NCBI GenBank assembly: GCA_945895265.1
Contig: CAMDEF010000037.1
Coordinates: 1-42,343 of the forward strand
Origin: Bordetella parapertussis
Lineage (GTDB): Bacteria > Pseudomonadota > Gammaproteobacteria > Burkholderiales > Burkholderiaceae_B
Reading direction: 5' to 3'
DNA: 42,343 nucleotides
Position 1 is the stretch's first letter, and every line of letters starts with the position of its first letter. Of the stretch, positions 25,035-33,665 are shown piece after piece. The notes beneath the pieces are model-generated. The model was not told where the DNA came from, made no database searches, and saw only the letters and a list, made by a program, of their open reading frames with translations. Position numbers and translations under genes: made by a program.

Positions 25035-26162
25035 ATGTCTTGTCTTAATTTTATGACTCGGCAACCCAGCATGACAGCTTTCACCGCTACGCCCTTTAAG
25101 GCAGTTCGCCGAAGATTAATCGCCGGGTGCGGGGCAGCGACTTTCGTGTTCAAAGTCAGCGCCGCTGCTACGACCACCGAAAACTTGCAACTGCGCCAGC
25201 CCGCAAGTGTGCCCCGAGCCGATCTCGACACTTCAGAGATCGTAGACCTCAAAACGAAACGTAAAATTAAACTGAAGATACGGTTACCCGTTCAAGCGAA
25301 GCCTACAGCGTTGATTTTGTATTCGCCGGGCTTGGGTAGTGGGGTGTCGAACGGAGCTGACTGGTGCGAAGCGTGGCGTGAGGCAGGCTATGTCGTTGCG
25401 ACGCTTGCGCACCCAATCACCGATGACAGTATCTGGAACACCAATAAAACCCGGTCATTAAAAATAACGATCGCCGAGGCTATCGCCTCGCCACAGTACG
25501 CCCTGCGTGTGAACGACTGCAGCTTTGCTTTAGACCACTTATTGGGCTTAACCTCGCTAAAACCCTATCTCGAAAAGTCTGGTGAGGGTAAGACCGGCTT
25601 GCACCGTCCCCGCATTGGCATTGCCGGCCACTCGTACGGCGCGCTGACGGTGCAGTCAATTACCGGGCAAGGCCAAGGCGGCAAAGGTTTGCTTGACCCT
25701 CGAATTGATGCCGCCATTGCCCTCTCACCAAGTGCAATGTCGCAAGAGCGTGCCGCTGCCATGGGTCAGGTCAAAGTGCCTTTCTTTTGTGTGACCGGCG
25801 ATCTTGACGGTCATGTCACCTTTAAAAAAGGCGCTGATTCGGTGCGTCTTGGCGTACCACTCAGCCAACGCCAATGGGTGTACAGCCATTTGCCAAAGGG
25901 CAAGCGACAAGAACTCTTGGTGGCGCAGGCCGATCACATGACCTTTGCTGGCGAACCCATTGATGCCGAGCGCTTCAGCCGTGACGTGCCGTTGTCTGAA
26001 CAAAATAACCCGAAAACGTGGGCGCGCGTGAGTGCCATGACGACTGCGTTTTGGGATTTTTATCTCAAGGCGGGCATGACAGGAGCGAATGAGAAGCGCG
26101 CGGCCTACATCGAGCGCATGCGCGCTCTTGCAGGCCCGCAAGATCAGTTAAAGTTCGATTAA
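25035..26162 (+). CDS. Exported alpha/beta hydrolase, dienelactone-hydrolase/PAF-acetylhydrolase-like
   Basis: 375 aa. The N-terminus has VRRRLIAGCGAATFVFKVSAAA, resembling a twin-arginine or Sec signal. The hydrolase core shows the oxyanion strand LILYSPGLGSG, nucleophile elbow GHSYG, a DLDGHV acidic loop and QADHMTF with the catalytic His. Three in-frame ATGs (25035, 25053, 25071) are possible starts; none has a good Shine-Dalgarno, and the third starts closest to the signal peptide. It is likely a periplasmic esterase. It is divergent from the MBOAT operon and followed by a 128-base gap before the dehydrogenase gene. Confidence 0.85.
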   Translation: MSCLNFMTRQPSMTAFTATPFKAVRRRLIAGCGAATFVFKVSAAATTTENLQLRQPASVPRADLDTSEIVDLKTKRKIKLKIRLPVQAKPTALILYSPGLGSGVSNGADWCEAWREAGYVVATLAHPITDDSIWNTNKTRSLKITIAEAIASPQYALRVNDCSFALDHLLGLTSLKPYLEKSGEGKTGLHRPRIGIAGHSYGALTVQSITGQGQGGKGLLDPRIDAAIALSPSAMSQERAAAMGQVKVPFFCVTGDLDGHVTFKKGADSVRLGVPLSQRQWVYSHLPKGKRQELLVAQADHMTFAGEPIDAERFSRDVPLSEQNNPKTWARVSAMTTAFWDFYLKAGMTGANEKRAAYIERMRALAGPQDQLKFD

Positions 26163-26290
26163 GCTTGAAACAACATCTTCAATATCCTACCTGCGCTAAA
26201 GGGTGGAGGTTGATCAGCATAGCTGTGCAGTCCTTCGGATATTTAGATCGATTCATTGAAATTTCAAAATTCAAATAAGAGACCCAAAAA

Positions 26291-27349
26291 ATGAAAATTA
26301 TTGTGCTTCCAGGTGATGGAATTGGTGCCGAAACCGTAGCGGTTGCCGTTGATGCGTTAGAGCATGTCTCCAAGGTATTTAACTTAGGGCTAGAACTCAA
26401 GCACGATATCGCCGGACACGACAGTCTGAAAAAATACGGCACGACGATTCACGATGGTTTGATGGATTCAGTTAAACAGGCCGATGGTTTGATCTTGGGG
26501 CCAATGGCGACCTACGATTTCAAAGACGAATCAAAAGGCGAGATCAATCCGTCAAAGTTCTTCAGAAAAGGGTTGGATCTATTTGCGAATATCCGTCCAG
26601 CAAAAACCTATGCGGGCAGTGGCACCACCTACAAACCGCTTGATCTGGTGGTGGTGCGCGAAAACACCGAGGGTTTTTATGCTGACCGAAATGTCGAATC
26701 TGGCGGTAGCGAAATGTTGATTACGCCTGACGTAGTCGTCTCGCTACGTCGAATTACCCGCCAGTGCTGTGAGCGTATTGCGCGCTCGGCCTTCGAGTTA
26801 GCGATGACTCGCAAAAAGCACCTCACGATTGTGCACAAGGCAAATGTCTTGCGGATCGGTGACGGGATGTTCATTGACTCTTGCCTTGCGGTGGCGAAAG
26901 AGTTTCCGGCCGTCAAGGTTGACGATGTGATTGTCGATGCCATGATGGCTCATGTAGTGCGCGCGCCCGAGCGCTACGATGTCATTGTCACGACCAATAT
27001 GTTTGGTGACATCTTGTCTGATCTCACGGCCGAGTTGGCGGGTAGTTTAGGGATGGCGGCCTCGATTAATGCTGGGACGCATTACGCAATGGCCCAAGCG
27101 GCGCACGGCTCGGCGCCAGACATCGCAGGGCAAAATATTGCCAACCCATTTTCGCAAGTGTGCTCTGCTGCCATGCTGTTGACTTGGTATGGGCAGCGCA
27201 AAGGCCGACCTGAGTTTGTGCAAGCCAGCGAGGCACTCGAGCAGGCAGTGACGCAAGCGATTGCAGCGAAAGAGTCAACGCGTGATATGGGTGGCAAGCT
27301 TGGTACAAAAGCAGCCGGGCAGGCGTTGTTGAAACGGCTTGCAGCCTGA
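26291..27349 (+). CDS. Beta-decarboxylating dehydrogenase (isopropylmalate/isocitrate/tartrate dehydrogenase family)
   Basis: 352 aa. Features: PGDGIGAE at the N-terminus, RENTEGFYAD with the catalytic Tyr, VHKANVLRIGDGMF with the catalytic Lys, DAMMAHVV and the DILSDLTAELAGSLG metal/dimer segment, and HGSAPDIAGQNIANP for NAD binding. The specificity helix before RKGLDLFANIRP reads NPSKFF, unlike LeuB (Glu/Leu/Leu) or Icd (Ser/Asn), so the substrate is neither clearly isopropylmalate nor isocitrate. GAGA lies upstream of the ATG at a suitable distance, and the exact palindrome TTGAAATTTCAA sits at 26256-26267. It converges with the Bug receptor gene. Confidence 0.9.
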   Translation: MKIIVLPGDGIGAETVAVAVDALEHVSKVFNLGLELKHDIAGHDSLKKYGTTIHDGLMDSVKQADGLILGPMATYDFKDESKGEINPSKFFRKGLDLFANIRPAKTYAGSGTTYKPLDLVVVRENTEGFYADRNVESGGSEMLITPDVVVSLRRITRQCCERIARSAFELAMTRKKHLTIVHKANVLRIGDGMFIDSCLAVAKEFPAVKVDDVIVDAMMAHVVRAPERYDVIVTTNMFGDILSDLTAELAGSLGMAASINAGTHYAMAQAAHGSAPDIAGQNIANPFSQVCSAAMLLTWYGQRKGRPEFVQASEALEQAVTQAIAAKESTRDMGGKLGTKAAGQALLKRLAA

Positions 27350-27350
27350 T

Positions 27351-27470
27351 CGCGGACGGCGCATACAACCCGATAGCGCTTAGGCGCGTGCGGCCAAAGC
27401 GGACATCGCTTCGGCGCCTGAGACCAAAACACACGTTATTTAGACGCGTGCGGTCAACGCAAAGGTCGCG
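27351..27470. repeat. Degenerate 30-bp tandem repeat, about 3-4 units
   Basis: Units begin at 27381 (TAGGCGCGTGCGGCCAAA), 27411 (TCGGCGCCTGAGACCAAA) and 27441 (TAGACGCGTGCGGTCAAC), exactly 30 bases apart. The preceding 30 bases (27351-27380) match mainly in the last half (GATAGCGCT versus GACATCGCT). The array fills nearly all of the 140-base gap between two convergent genes. On either strand the units read as an Arg/Pro/Lys decapeptide, but no gene is supported. Confidence 0.7.
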
Positions 27471-27489
27471 ATCGCTGCTTGCTGCAGCA

Positions 27490-28476
27490 TTACTGGTTAA
27501 TCACAATGTTGGCGGCTTTGCCAATCGCTTTCGAGGTTGCAAAATCTTTGGCTACGTATTGCGTAAACGCAGCACGGTCAAGGGTCATGATATCAACGCC
27601 TAAACTTTTAAAGCGCTCTTTCACGGCTGTTGTCGCGAGCGCTTGTTTAAGCGCTGCTGTGAGCTTGTCGGTCACGGCAGCCGGCATCCCTACTGGGCCA
27701 AACAAGCCTGTGAATGTCAAAATATCAACATCTTTCGCACCGAGTTCTTGAAACGTTGGCACGTCGGGCAAGAGCGCTGAGCGCGCATTGCCGCTTTGAG
27801 CGATCGCGACTAGTGTGCCACCTTTAATATGACCGATCGAGGCGACCACTTGGTCAAGAATGCTGTCGATCTGACCACCCACAGCGTCGTTGATCGCTGG
27901 CCCACTGCCCTTGTAGGGGATATGGGTGAGCTTGAGTTGCATCTTTAACGCGAGTAATTCTAGGGCAAGGTGTTGGCTTGAGCCGTTGCCGGCCGAACCA
28001 ATTGAGACTGCAGAATTGGCAGCCTTGGCCTTGGCGGTGAAATCAGCGAAGTTTTTAATCTGGCCCTTCGGCGAAACACTTAACACCATGGGTGCTTCAT
28101 GAATCGGGCCGATGGCGGTTAAATCTTTGGTCGGGTCGTAAGGTGCCTTTAGATCGAGCGCGGGTCCGACGGCGATCGAACCGCTTGAACCGAGCAGTAA
28201 GGTGTAACCATCGGGCGCAGCGCGCACAACGCCCAAGGTCCCAATAAAGCCGCCAGCACCAGGCTTGTTTTCAACCACGACTTGCTGGCCTAAGATCTCT
28301 GATAAAGCGGGTGCGATGGTACGCGCAGTAATATCAACGTTACCCCCCGGTGCCCAAGGCACAACGATTTTGATGGGTTGGCGCGGATAGTCTTGTGCTT
28401 GGGCCGAAAAGCCCAAGGTGCCTAGATAAAACGCGGCTAAGTATCCAAAAACGGAAGGGAGTTTGATCAGTTTCAT
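27490..28476 (-). CDS. Tripartite tricarboxylate transporter receptor, Bug family
   Basis: The ATG at 28476 is chosen (328 aa) because GGAGA lies six bases upstream and a signal peptide follows (LPSVFGYLAAFYLGTLGFSAQA). The mature protein starts DYPRQPIKIVVPWAPGG, the hallmark of Bug periplasmic binding proteins, with GAGGFIGT and FQELG later. These bind dicarboxylates, amino acids or aromatic acids, and deliver them to a TctA/TctB membrane pair or act as orphan sensors. No tctAB is in the window. It is divergent from the DHDPS/RraA genes, so it probably imports the substrate of that pathway. Confidence 0.93.
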   Translation of the reverse strand: MKLIKLPSVFGYLAAFYLGTLGFSAQAQDYPRQPIKIVVPWAPGGNVDITARTIAPALSEILGQQVVVENKPGAGGFIGTLGVVRAAPDGYTLLLGSSGSIAVGPALDLKAPYDPTKDLTAIGPIHEAPMVLSVSPKGQIKNFADFTAKAKAANSAVSIGSAGNGSSQHLALELLALKMQLKLTHIPYKGSGPAINDAVGGQIDSILDQVVASIGHIKGGTLVAIAQSGNARSALLPDVPTFQELGAKDVDILTFTGLFGPVGMPAAVTDKLTAALKQALATTAVKERFKSLGVDIMTLDRAAFTQYVAKDFATSKAIGKAANIVINQ

Positions 28477-28576
28477 TGCGGTCTCCGGGGCGTTGCTGAT
28501 TGAAGGCAAGCGCTCAAGTTATCTATGGCTTAGACTAACGATTGTACGTGGTTGTGACAAACGAGCAACCTCCTAA

Positions 28577-28602
28577 CTTATCCAAGATAAGGAAGTATTT
28601 TG
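28577..28602 (+). promoter_or_regulatory. Dyad next to the ribosome-binding site of a TTG-started gene
   Basis: CTTATC-CAA-GATAAG (28577-28591) is an exact inverted repeat. Its last bases run into the AAGGAAG Shine-Dalgarno, which is followed by the TTG start at 28600. It could be an operator in the divergent region or a hairpin limiting translation. Confidence 0.4.
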
Positions 28603-29535
28603 AACACACTCAACGAGACGGCCCAAGGGGTCTACCTGATTACGGTGACCCCGTTTAAAGACAACGGCGAGCTTGACCTGCCCAGCACCGACCGGATGGT
28701 TGATTTTTGTCTAGAGCGCGGCGTGACCGGCCTGACGATTTTGGGGATCATGGGTGAAGCCACCAAGCTCACGGCCGAAGAATCGCGGTTGTTTGTGCGC
28801 CAGGTGCTGACTCGCGTGCAGGGTAAGGTGCCCGTGGTGGTCGGGGCCTCTGCGCCTGGCTTTGCGCCAATGGGCGAACTGACCAAAAGCGTGATGGATA
28901 TGGGTGCAGCCGGCGTGATGGTGGCGCCGCCTGCGACCGTGCGTACTGATGATCAAATCAGCAGCTATTTTGAGATGGTCAATGAAACCCTTGGCTCTGA
29001 CGTGCCTTGGGTGCTGCAAGATCATCCGGTTTCAACAACTGTGCAAATGTCGACCGCAGTCATTCTGAAAATTCTTAAAAACTCGCCGCGCTGTGTCATG
29101 CTCAAGCATGAAGACTGGCCAGGCTTAGCCAAGCTCAGCGCGATCTGCGCAGCAATGCAAAAAGGCGAGTTGCGCAAAATCTCGATTTTGACAGGCAATG
29201 GCGGTGGTCTGTTCTTGCCTGAAGAACTGGTGCGTGGTGCCAATGGTGCGATGACAGGTTTTGCGTACCCTGAAATGATGGTTGATGTTTGTGCGGCCTA
29301 TGCGGCCGGCAAAGTTGAGCGAGCCTTTGATATTTTTGATGCGTACCTGCCTTTGGCCAAGTACGAACAGCAGGGTGGTATTGGCTTAGCTGTTCGTAAA
29401 CATATCCTGGCCGAGCGTGGTGCGATTGCCTCAGCGGCGATTCGCAAGCCTGGGCCGAAATTATCGGCCCTTGATATCGCTGACATTCAACGGTTGACTG
29501 CGCGGCAAGAGAAAAAATTAAGTGCATTGAAGTAA
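28600..29535 (+). CDS. DHDPS/NAL-family lyase
   Basis: 311 aa starting with TTG, supported by AAGGAAG 7 bases upstream. The TIM-barrel fold shows GIMGEATKLT (normally GTTGE), the Schiff-base K169 in CVMLKHED, and GVMVAPP. The catalytic Tyr (YNxP in DapA) is replaced by Q140 (LQDHP), a variant I recall from uncharacterised catabolic members. The family makes or breaks C-C bonds of pyruvate or other 2-keto acids. Lysine synthesis is unlikely. It lies 116 bases upstream of an RraA-family gene in the same direction and divergent from a Bug receptor gene. Confidence 0.9.
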   Translation: MNTLNETAQGVYLITVTPFKDNGELDLPSTDRMVDFCLERGVTGLTILGIMGEATKLTAEESRLFVRQVLTRVQGKVPVVVGASAPGFAPMGELTKSVMDMGAAGVMVAPPATVRTDDQISSYFEMVNETLGSDVPWVLQDHPVSTTVQMSTAVILKILKNSPRCVMLKHEDWPGLAKLSAICAAMQKGELRKISILTGNGGGLFLPEELVRGANGAMTGFAYPEMMVDVCAAYAAGKVERAFDIFDAYLPLAKYEQQGGIGLAVRKHILAERGAIASAAIRKPGPKLSALDIADIQRLTARQEKKLSALK

Positions 29536-29651
29536 GTGTGTCGCTTCGTTGTCAATCGCTTGTGCCGTTAGAGATCGAGTCACTTGCAATCATCTCAGCG
29601 GGCATATTGCTTTGAACTTAAAGTTATTTCACCTTCTTAGAGTACACCGCC

Positions 29652-30365
29652 ATGATCAACATGCAACTCGATCCCAAAGTCATCGACATTCTGTCCAAAA
29701 TCTCGACTGCAACCTTAACAACTATTTTGCTTAAAAAAGGTTTGCGTAACGTTTGGATGCGCGGCACTAAACCGATTCGCTCGGGCCAGCCGCGTTTGGT
29801 TGCGCGTGCATTTACTCTGCGCTTTGTGCCGGCACGCGAAGATCTTGCCACGCCCGAGTCATGGTCTTCGCCGATCTCAACACGCGGTGCGATCGAAGAT
29901 ATGCCAGAAGGTTGCATCGCGGTGGTCGACTCAATGGGCGTGACGGACGCTGGTATTTTTGGTGACATCTTGTGTGCCCGGATGGCCAAGAAAAAAGTCG
30001 CCGCCTTGGTGACCGATGGTGTGGTGCGTGATTTATCTGGAGTGCTTGGTACAGGCTTGCCAGTATGGTGCTCGGGGGCGGCGGCACCGCCGTCCGTGGC
30101 GGGTTTAACGTTTGTTGCCTGGCAGCAGCCGATTGGTTGTGGCGGCGTAGCCGTATTTCCGGGCGATGTCGTGGTGGTCGATGATGATGGTGCGGTGTTG
30201 ATTCCGGCCGCGTTACTTGACGAGGTGCTGGTGAGTGCACAAGCTCAAGAAAAGCTTGAAAATTGGATCATGGAGCAAGTGCAGAAGGGCCATGCCTTGC
30301 CCGGCTTATATCCACCTAACGCTGAAAACCTCGCGCGTTACCAGGCTGAAACAGGTCAAAAGTAA
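29652..30365 (+). CDS. RraA-family protein (4-hydroxy-4-methyl-2-oxoglutarate/oxaloacetate-type aldolase)
   Basis: 237 aa. Class II pyruvate-aldolase-type RraA features: GDILCARMAKKKVAALVTDG, then VVRDLSG with the Arg-Asp pair, and FPGDVVVVDDDGAVLIP with the metal-binding acids. The family ranges from RNase E regulators to HMG/CHA aldolases; the catabolic context and the retained R-D motif favour the aldolase. An ATG nine bases later (MQLDPK) is an alternative start. Together with the DHDPS homologue it would cleave or reshape 2-oxo acids. Confidence 0.9.
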   Translation: MINMQLDPKVIDILSKISTATLTTILLKKGLRNVWMRGTKPIRSGQPRLVARAFTLRFVPAREDLATPESWSSPISTRGAIEDMPEGCIAVVDSMGVTDAGIFGDILCARMAKKKVAALVTDGVVRDLSGVLGTGLPVWCSGAAAPPSVAGLTFVAWQQPIGCGGVAVFPGDVVVVDDDGAVLIPAALLDEVLVSAQAQEKLENWIMEQVQKGHALPGLYPPNAENLARYQAETGQK

Positions 30366-30446
30366 CGGCTTCAGGCAAGGCAGTCGCGTTCTGGCTCAAC
30401 CGATGCAGTGTTTGAACAAGGTGTATGGGCGCAACCGGCGGCTTAG

Positions 30447-30469
30447 GCTTGCGAGTCCGGCTCGCGAGC
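30447..30469. terminator. Stem-loop between convergent RraA and PAP2 genes
   Basis: GCTTGCGAG-TCCGG-CTCGCGAGC forms a 9-bp stem with one G-T pair and a 5-base loop, in the 126-base gap between two convergent genes. There is no T-run on either side, so termination is plausible but unproven. Confidence 0.4.
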
Positions 30470-30491
30470 TCTGAGCGTGGCGCGCAGCCTC

Positions 30492-31313
30492 TTAGTTCTG
30501 AGGCTTAATGGTTTGCCGCAGAAACGAAACCAAACCGATTGCCGCCACAGTCGCGGCAACGTATTGAAGCGGACGCGTTTCATCAAAGTCAATTCGGTCG
30601 ACTAACAGGATGTAAATGCACAGTGCAGCACCGACGCTGGCCACGCGTAGCGGCCAAGCTTGTGGTACGAGCAGGCGGGCTGGTATGCGTTGTACCAACG
30701 TGACCCCGAGCATGCCGCTAAACAGTCCAACTGACATCCCTGCCAAGACATCGGCGGGCCAGTGCGCGCCGACGGCGACGCGTGCAAGGCCTGCGAGGGC
30801 AGCCAGCACAAACAGCCAACCGGCATACTTGCGCTGGGTTTGTGGCACGCTAAAGTACAGCGCGGTGGCTAGCGCGAACGCCGTGAGCGTGTGACCCGAC
30901 GGCATCGCTAATGACGTGAGTGGATTGCCCACCACATGAAAGCTGGCAGGGTCAAGCACCGAAGCGGGTCGAGGAAACTGCAGGCTGAGTTTCAGTGCGC
31001 GCGAAAGTACGCCGGCAATCGCCCCAGCACACAGCGTTGCCAGTAAAGCTCTGGGCGCCAAGATCAAGAGCGGGCAGAGCAGCGCAAAGGCTCCCCAACC
31101 ATTACCCAGCATGTTGAAGCCCACCCAAAACAAATTCGGTAATTGTTGCGTGGCTGTGTTGACCAGTCTAAACAGCGAGATTCGATCGGTGCTAAGTTCG
31201 ACGATCCCCCAACACAGCAACGGCAGCAAGCACCATAGCCAGTAGGCGGGCTTGATTAGCCGAGACGTGACCGCAGGCTCGGGCGCGGCAACCGACGACT
31301 CAGCGTTATGCAT
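30492..31313 (-). CDS. PAP2-family membrane phosphatase
   Basis: I use the ATG at 31313 (273 aa); a TTG at 31331 is an alternative with no good Shine-Dalgarno. Phosphatase motifs: KLSLQFPRP (motif 1), AMPSGH (motif 2) and RVAVGAHWPADV (motif 3). There are about six membrane helices. These enzymes remove phosphate from lipid phosphates such as undecaprenyl diphosphate or from lipid A. It overlaps the GT9 stop by 8 bases and is the last gene of the envelope-sugar cluster. The RNA-stop region contains AGCCTC/GAGGCT arms. Confidence 0.9.
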   Translation of the reverse strand: MHNAESSVAAPEPAVTSRLIKPAYWLWCLLPLLCWGIVELSTDRISLFRLVNTATQQLPNLFWVGFNMLGNGWGAFALLCPLLILAPRALLATLCAGAIAGVLSRALKLSLQFPRPASVLDPASFHVVGNPLTSLAMPSGHTLTAFALATALYFSVPQTQRKYAGWLFVLAALAGLARVAVGAHWPADVLAGMSVGLFSGMLGVTLVQRIPARLLVPQAWPLRVASVGAALCIYILLVDRIDFDETRPLQYVAATVAAIGLVSFLRQTIKPQN

Positions 31314-32559
31314 TCGTACGAGCTGCAGCAAACTGCACGGTCATTTTTTCAAGCACCTGCTCAACGCTGATCGCTCGCATGCAGGCGTTATCAGAGCAAG
31401 GTGTTTTGCGATGATTCGCGGCACTAACGCAGGGCGAGCAGGCAAGCTGTGCGGTGATGGGTATTGATTTGCCCAGCGAGCCGTACAGGGCAGGCGTCTC
31501 TGGGCCAAACAGTACGACAGTGTGCAGGCCAGTCACCGAAGAAAAATGCCCAGGGCCAGAATCGTTGGTCACCATCACATCGGCCAGCGTGTACAGCGCG
31601 GGCAGTTCGGCAAACGAGACTTGACCGGCAAAATTCAACGCGTTCGGTACGTTGGCACCCAGTCGAACGTTTTCAACGTAAGCGTGTTCGGCCGGCGAGC
31701 CCGTAATCAAAATCAAGCAGTCGGGCCATTTTTTTTGTAAGGCAACGATCAAGGCCGAAAAACTTTCGGGTGCCCAGCGGCGTTGCACCAAGAGTTCGCT
31801 GGCGTTGGGGTTCACCAACAAGAGCGGTTGTTGCCCAAGAGAAAAAGAGCGCTTGGCATCGAGCGCCAAGCGCTCGATGCGCCCGAGTACGGCTTGCGTA
31901 TCACTGGGTTTGATCACAGCTTGTGCGATTTGAATCGAAGCGTCAGTGATATGAACTTTGCTGAAGGGTTGCTCGGCTTTGGTTGAAAACGCCGCGTGAA
32001 TTAACGCCATGAAGTTTTTGGCGATGTGTATATGAGGGTTGTAATGAACTTTGTGCGTGAGCATGTTGCCGCGCCAGAGCCCTTCACCATGAAAGATGTG
32101 ATACCCAACCCGTCGCCTCGCGCCACACAAACCTGTTAACAAGGCGGTAAAGCGCGAGAATAATTCAAGGTCAATGACTGTATCGATCTGTTTGGCACGT
32201 GCTTGAAATAAAAACTTGACTGTGTCAGTGACCAGGCTAACCAAAGACGAGGCATCAATGGTGAAGATGTTTGCAGCGGGGACCGTGTTGAGCAGGGTGA
32301 GGCTAGCCTTGTTACTTTTAAAAATCAGAAAAAAAATTTCAGCCCCTCGCGCTTGTGCAGCGCGCATGGCGGGATCCACCAGAATTGCACTACCCATTTC
32401 TGAGAGTTCAACAAACAAGAGTTTGCGCGGTGTACCGGCAGGCCCAGCGAACAAGGTTTTGAGCCAATCAAGCAGTATGACAAAAGGAGTTGCGAGCGCG
32501 CAGAGCGGCACGCCGACCCGATGGTCGATGGTGCGCATGGTGTCGACGCTTAGGCTCAT
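31306..32559 (-). CDS. Glycosyltransferase family 9 (heptosyltransferase-like)
   Basis: 417 aa. Rossmann-like N-domain starting KLLFVELSEMGSAIL, C-domain with LLVNPNASELL, VTNDSGPGHFSS and VLFGPETP, as in ADP-heptose transferases. The N-terminus (about residues 15-35) is hydrophobic and may anchor it to the inner membrane. A CSPC/C-x4-C group near the C-terminus (ACSPCVS, CSDNAC) resembles Cys clusters I have seen in other GT9 members. It probably adds a sugar to the LPS core or a lipid-linked glycan. It lies 53 bases after the flippase-like gene. Confidence 0.9.
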   Translation of the reverse strand: MSLSVDTMRTIDHRVGVPLCALATPFVILLDWLKTLFAGPAGTPRKLLFVELSEMGSAILVDPAMRAAQARGAEIFFLIFKSNKASLTLLNTVPAANIFTIDASSLVSLVTDTVKFLFQARAKQIDTVIDLELFSRFTALLTGLCGARRRVGYHIFHGEGLWRGNMLTHKVHYNPHIHIAKNFMALIHAAFSTKAEQPFSKVHITDASIQIAQAVIKPSDTQAVLGRIERLALDAKRSFSLGQQPLLLVNPNASELLVQRRWAPESFSALIVALQKKWPDCLILITGSPAEHAYVENVRLGANVPNALNFAGQVSFAELPALYTLADVMVTNDSGPGHFSSVTGLHTVVLFGPETPALYGSLGKSIPITAQLACSPCVSAANHRKTPCSDNACMRAISVEQVLEKMTVQFAAARTNA

Positions 32560-32612
32560 CGGCAGGGTCTCTTAAAGTTTGTAAACATGAGAAGGTCTGG
32601 TGTAGGTGTTTG

Positions 32613-33665
32613 TCACGGTGTGGCAAGCCCAGTTTTGTTCGTGCTCGACGCGTCGGCGCGACGGCGTCGCAAGAGCGACACTGCACCGGGCAGGTAGGTG
32701 GCAAGGGTGACAATGCCAAAGCTCACTGAGGCCAACACAGTGACACCGCTATCGACGCCCCACAATAACAGTGCGGCCGAAAGTGTCGCTTCACGCAAGC
32801 CCCAGCCCGAGATACTGATGGGCAGCATCATGAGCAGGCCCAAGGCAGGTAGGCCCACCATCAGCGCGGCGAAGGGGGCATAGATGCCAAACGCACGCAG
32901 GCAAAACCAGAACGCGCACAGGGCAAGCGTATGCGTCATGACAGAAATCGTGAGTTGCACCGCCACTTGCGGCCAGCCAAAGGCGGTGTCAATCCCCTTG
33001 AGAGCCTGGCTCATCCCCAGTTTGGTCAGCAGCGCTAAGATCAGGCCGCGTGTACGTGGTAGCTTAAGCAATAGGCAACCTACAACTGCCCCGCCAAGCA
33101 TCGCGCCCAACACCCAAGCGCCAAGTGTCGGCCCCCAAGGAGCAATCATCGACCCACTCAAGAGCAAGCCAACTGCGCCAAGGATGTTGTTGCCAACCAG
33201 GCCTAAACCGCGATCAAGCGCAACGCTTAAAAAGCCAAGCCGCAGCCGCGGTGGGGCATGCTGAAGATCAATTGGCTCGTGCAGCTCTTGCGTCAGTGTG
33301 GGTTGTGTCGACGCACTCGCTCCGCTGTTGTGAGCGAGCCGACTCGCCTCAACGGCGCGATAGCTATCGCCGCCAATCGTGCTTGGCAAGCCTTGGTTGA
33401 TCAGGCCACCGGCAAAATAAAGGGTGATGTAGTTTGTGACGGGGTGATAGAGCCCTAGGCTGCGCAAGAGCCAGCCCCAGCGCACGACTGCCAAAAGGTT
33501 GGCTGATACAAGTAAAGTCAGTGCCAGTAAAAACCACAGAGGCTGAATCTCAATTTTTGTTGACACCAAGGCTTGCCAGTCGATATTGCGCACCGCAAGC
33601 CATAAAAGCAGCAGCGACAACACGACCCGCAGGTAAGGCCAAAGTAATTTAAAGGTATTTTTCAA
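32613..33665 (-). CDS. Flippase-like (LPG synthase TM domain) integral membrane protein
   Basis: 350 aa, about seven to eight membrane helices. The pattern GGLINQGLPSTIGGDSYRA is the signature segment of the PF03706-type family (YbhN and the MprF flippase half). Members move lipid-linked groups or sterol-like lipids across the membrane or assist glycolipid export. A polar loop (about residues 110-140) faces one side. Its start overlaps the GT39 stop by 4 bases, which suggests joint function with that glycosyltransferase. Confidence 0.88.
   Translation of the reverse strand: MKNTFKLLWPYLRVVLSLLLLWLAVRNIDWQALVSTKIEIQPLWFLLALTLLVSANLLAVVRWGWLLRSLGLYHPVTNYITLYFAGGLINQGLPSTIGGDSYRAVEASRLAHNSGASASTQPTLTQELHEPIDLQHAPPRLRLGFLSVALDRGLGLVGNNILGAVGLLLSGSMIAPWGPTLGAWVLGAMLGGAVVGCLLLKLPRTRGLILALLTKLGMSQALKGIDTAFGWPQVAVQLTISVMTHTLALCAFWFCLRAFGIYAPFAALMVGLPALGLLMMLPISISGWGLREATLSAALLLWGVDSGVTVLASVSFGIVTLATYLPGAVSLLRRRRADASSTNKTGLATP

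Noticed and set aside
27388..27603. 71-aa Arg-rich frame over the 30-bp repeat
   Set aside because: It runs into the antisense of the Bug receptor gene and reflects only the repeat.
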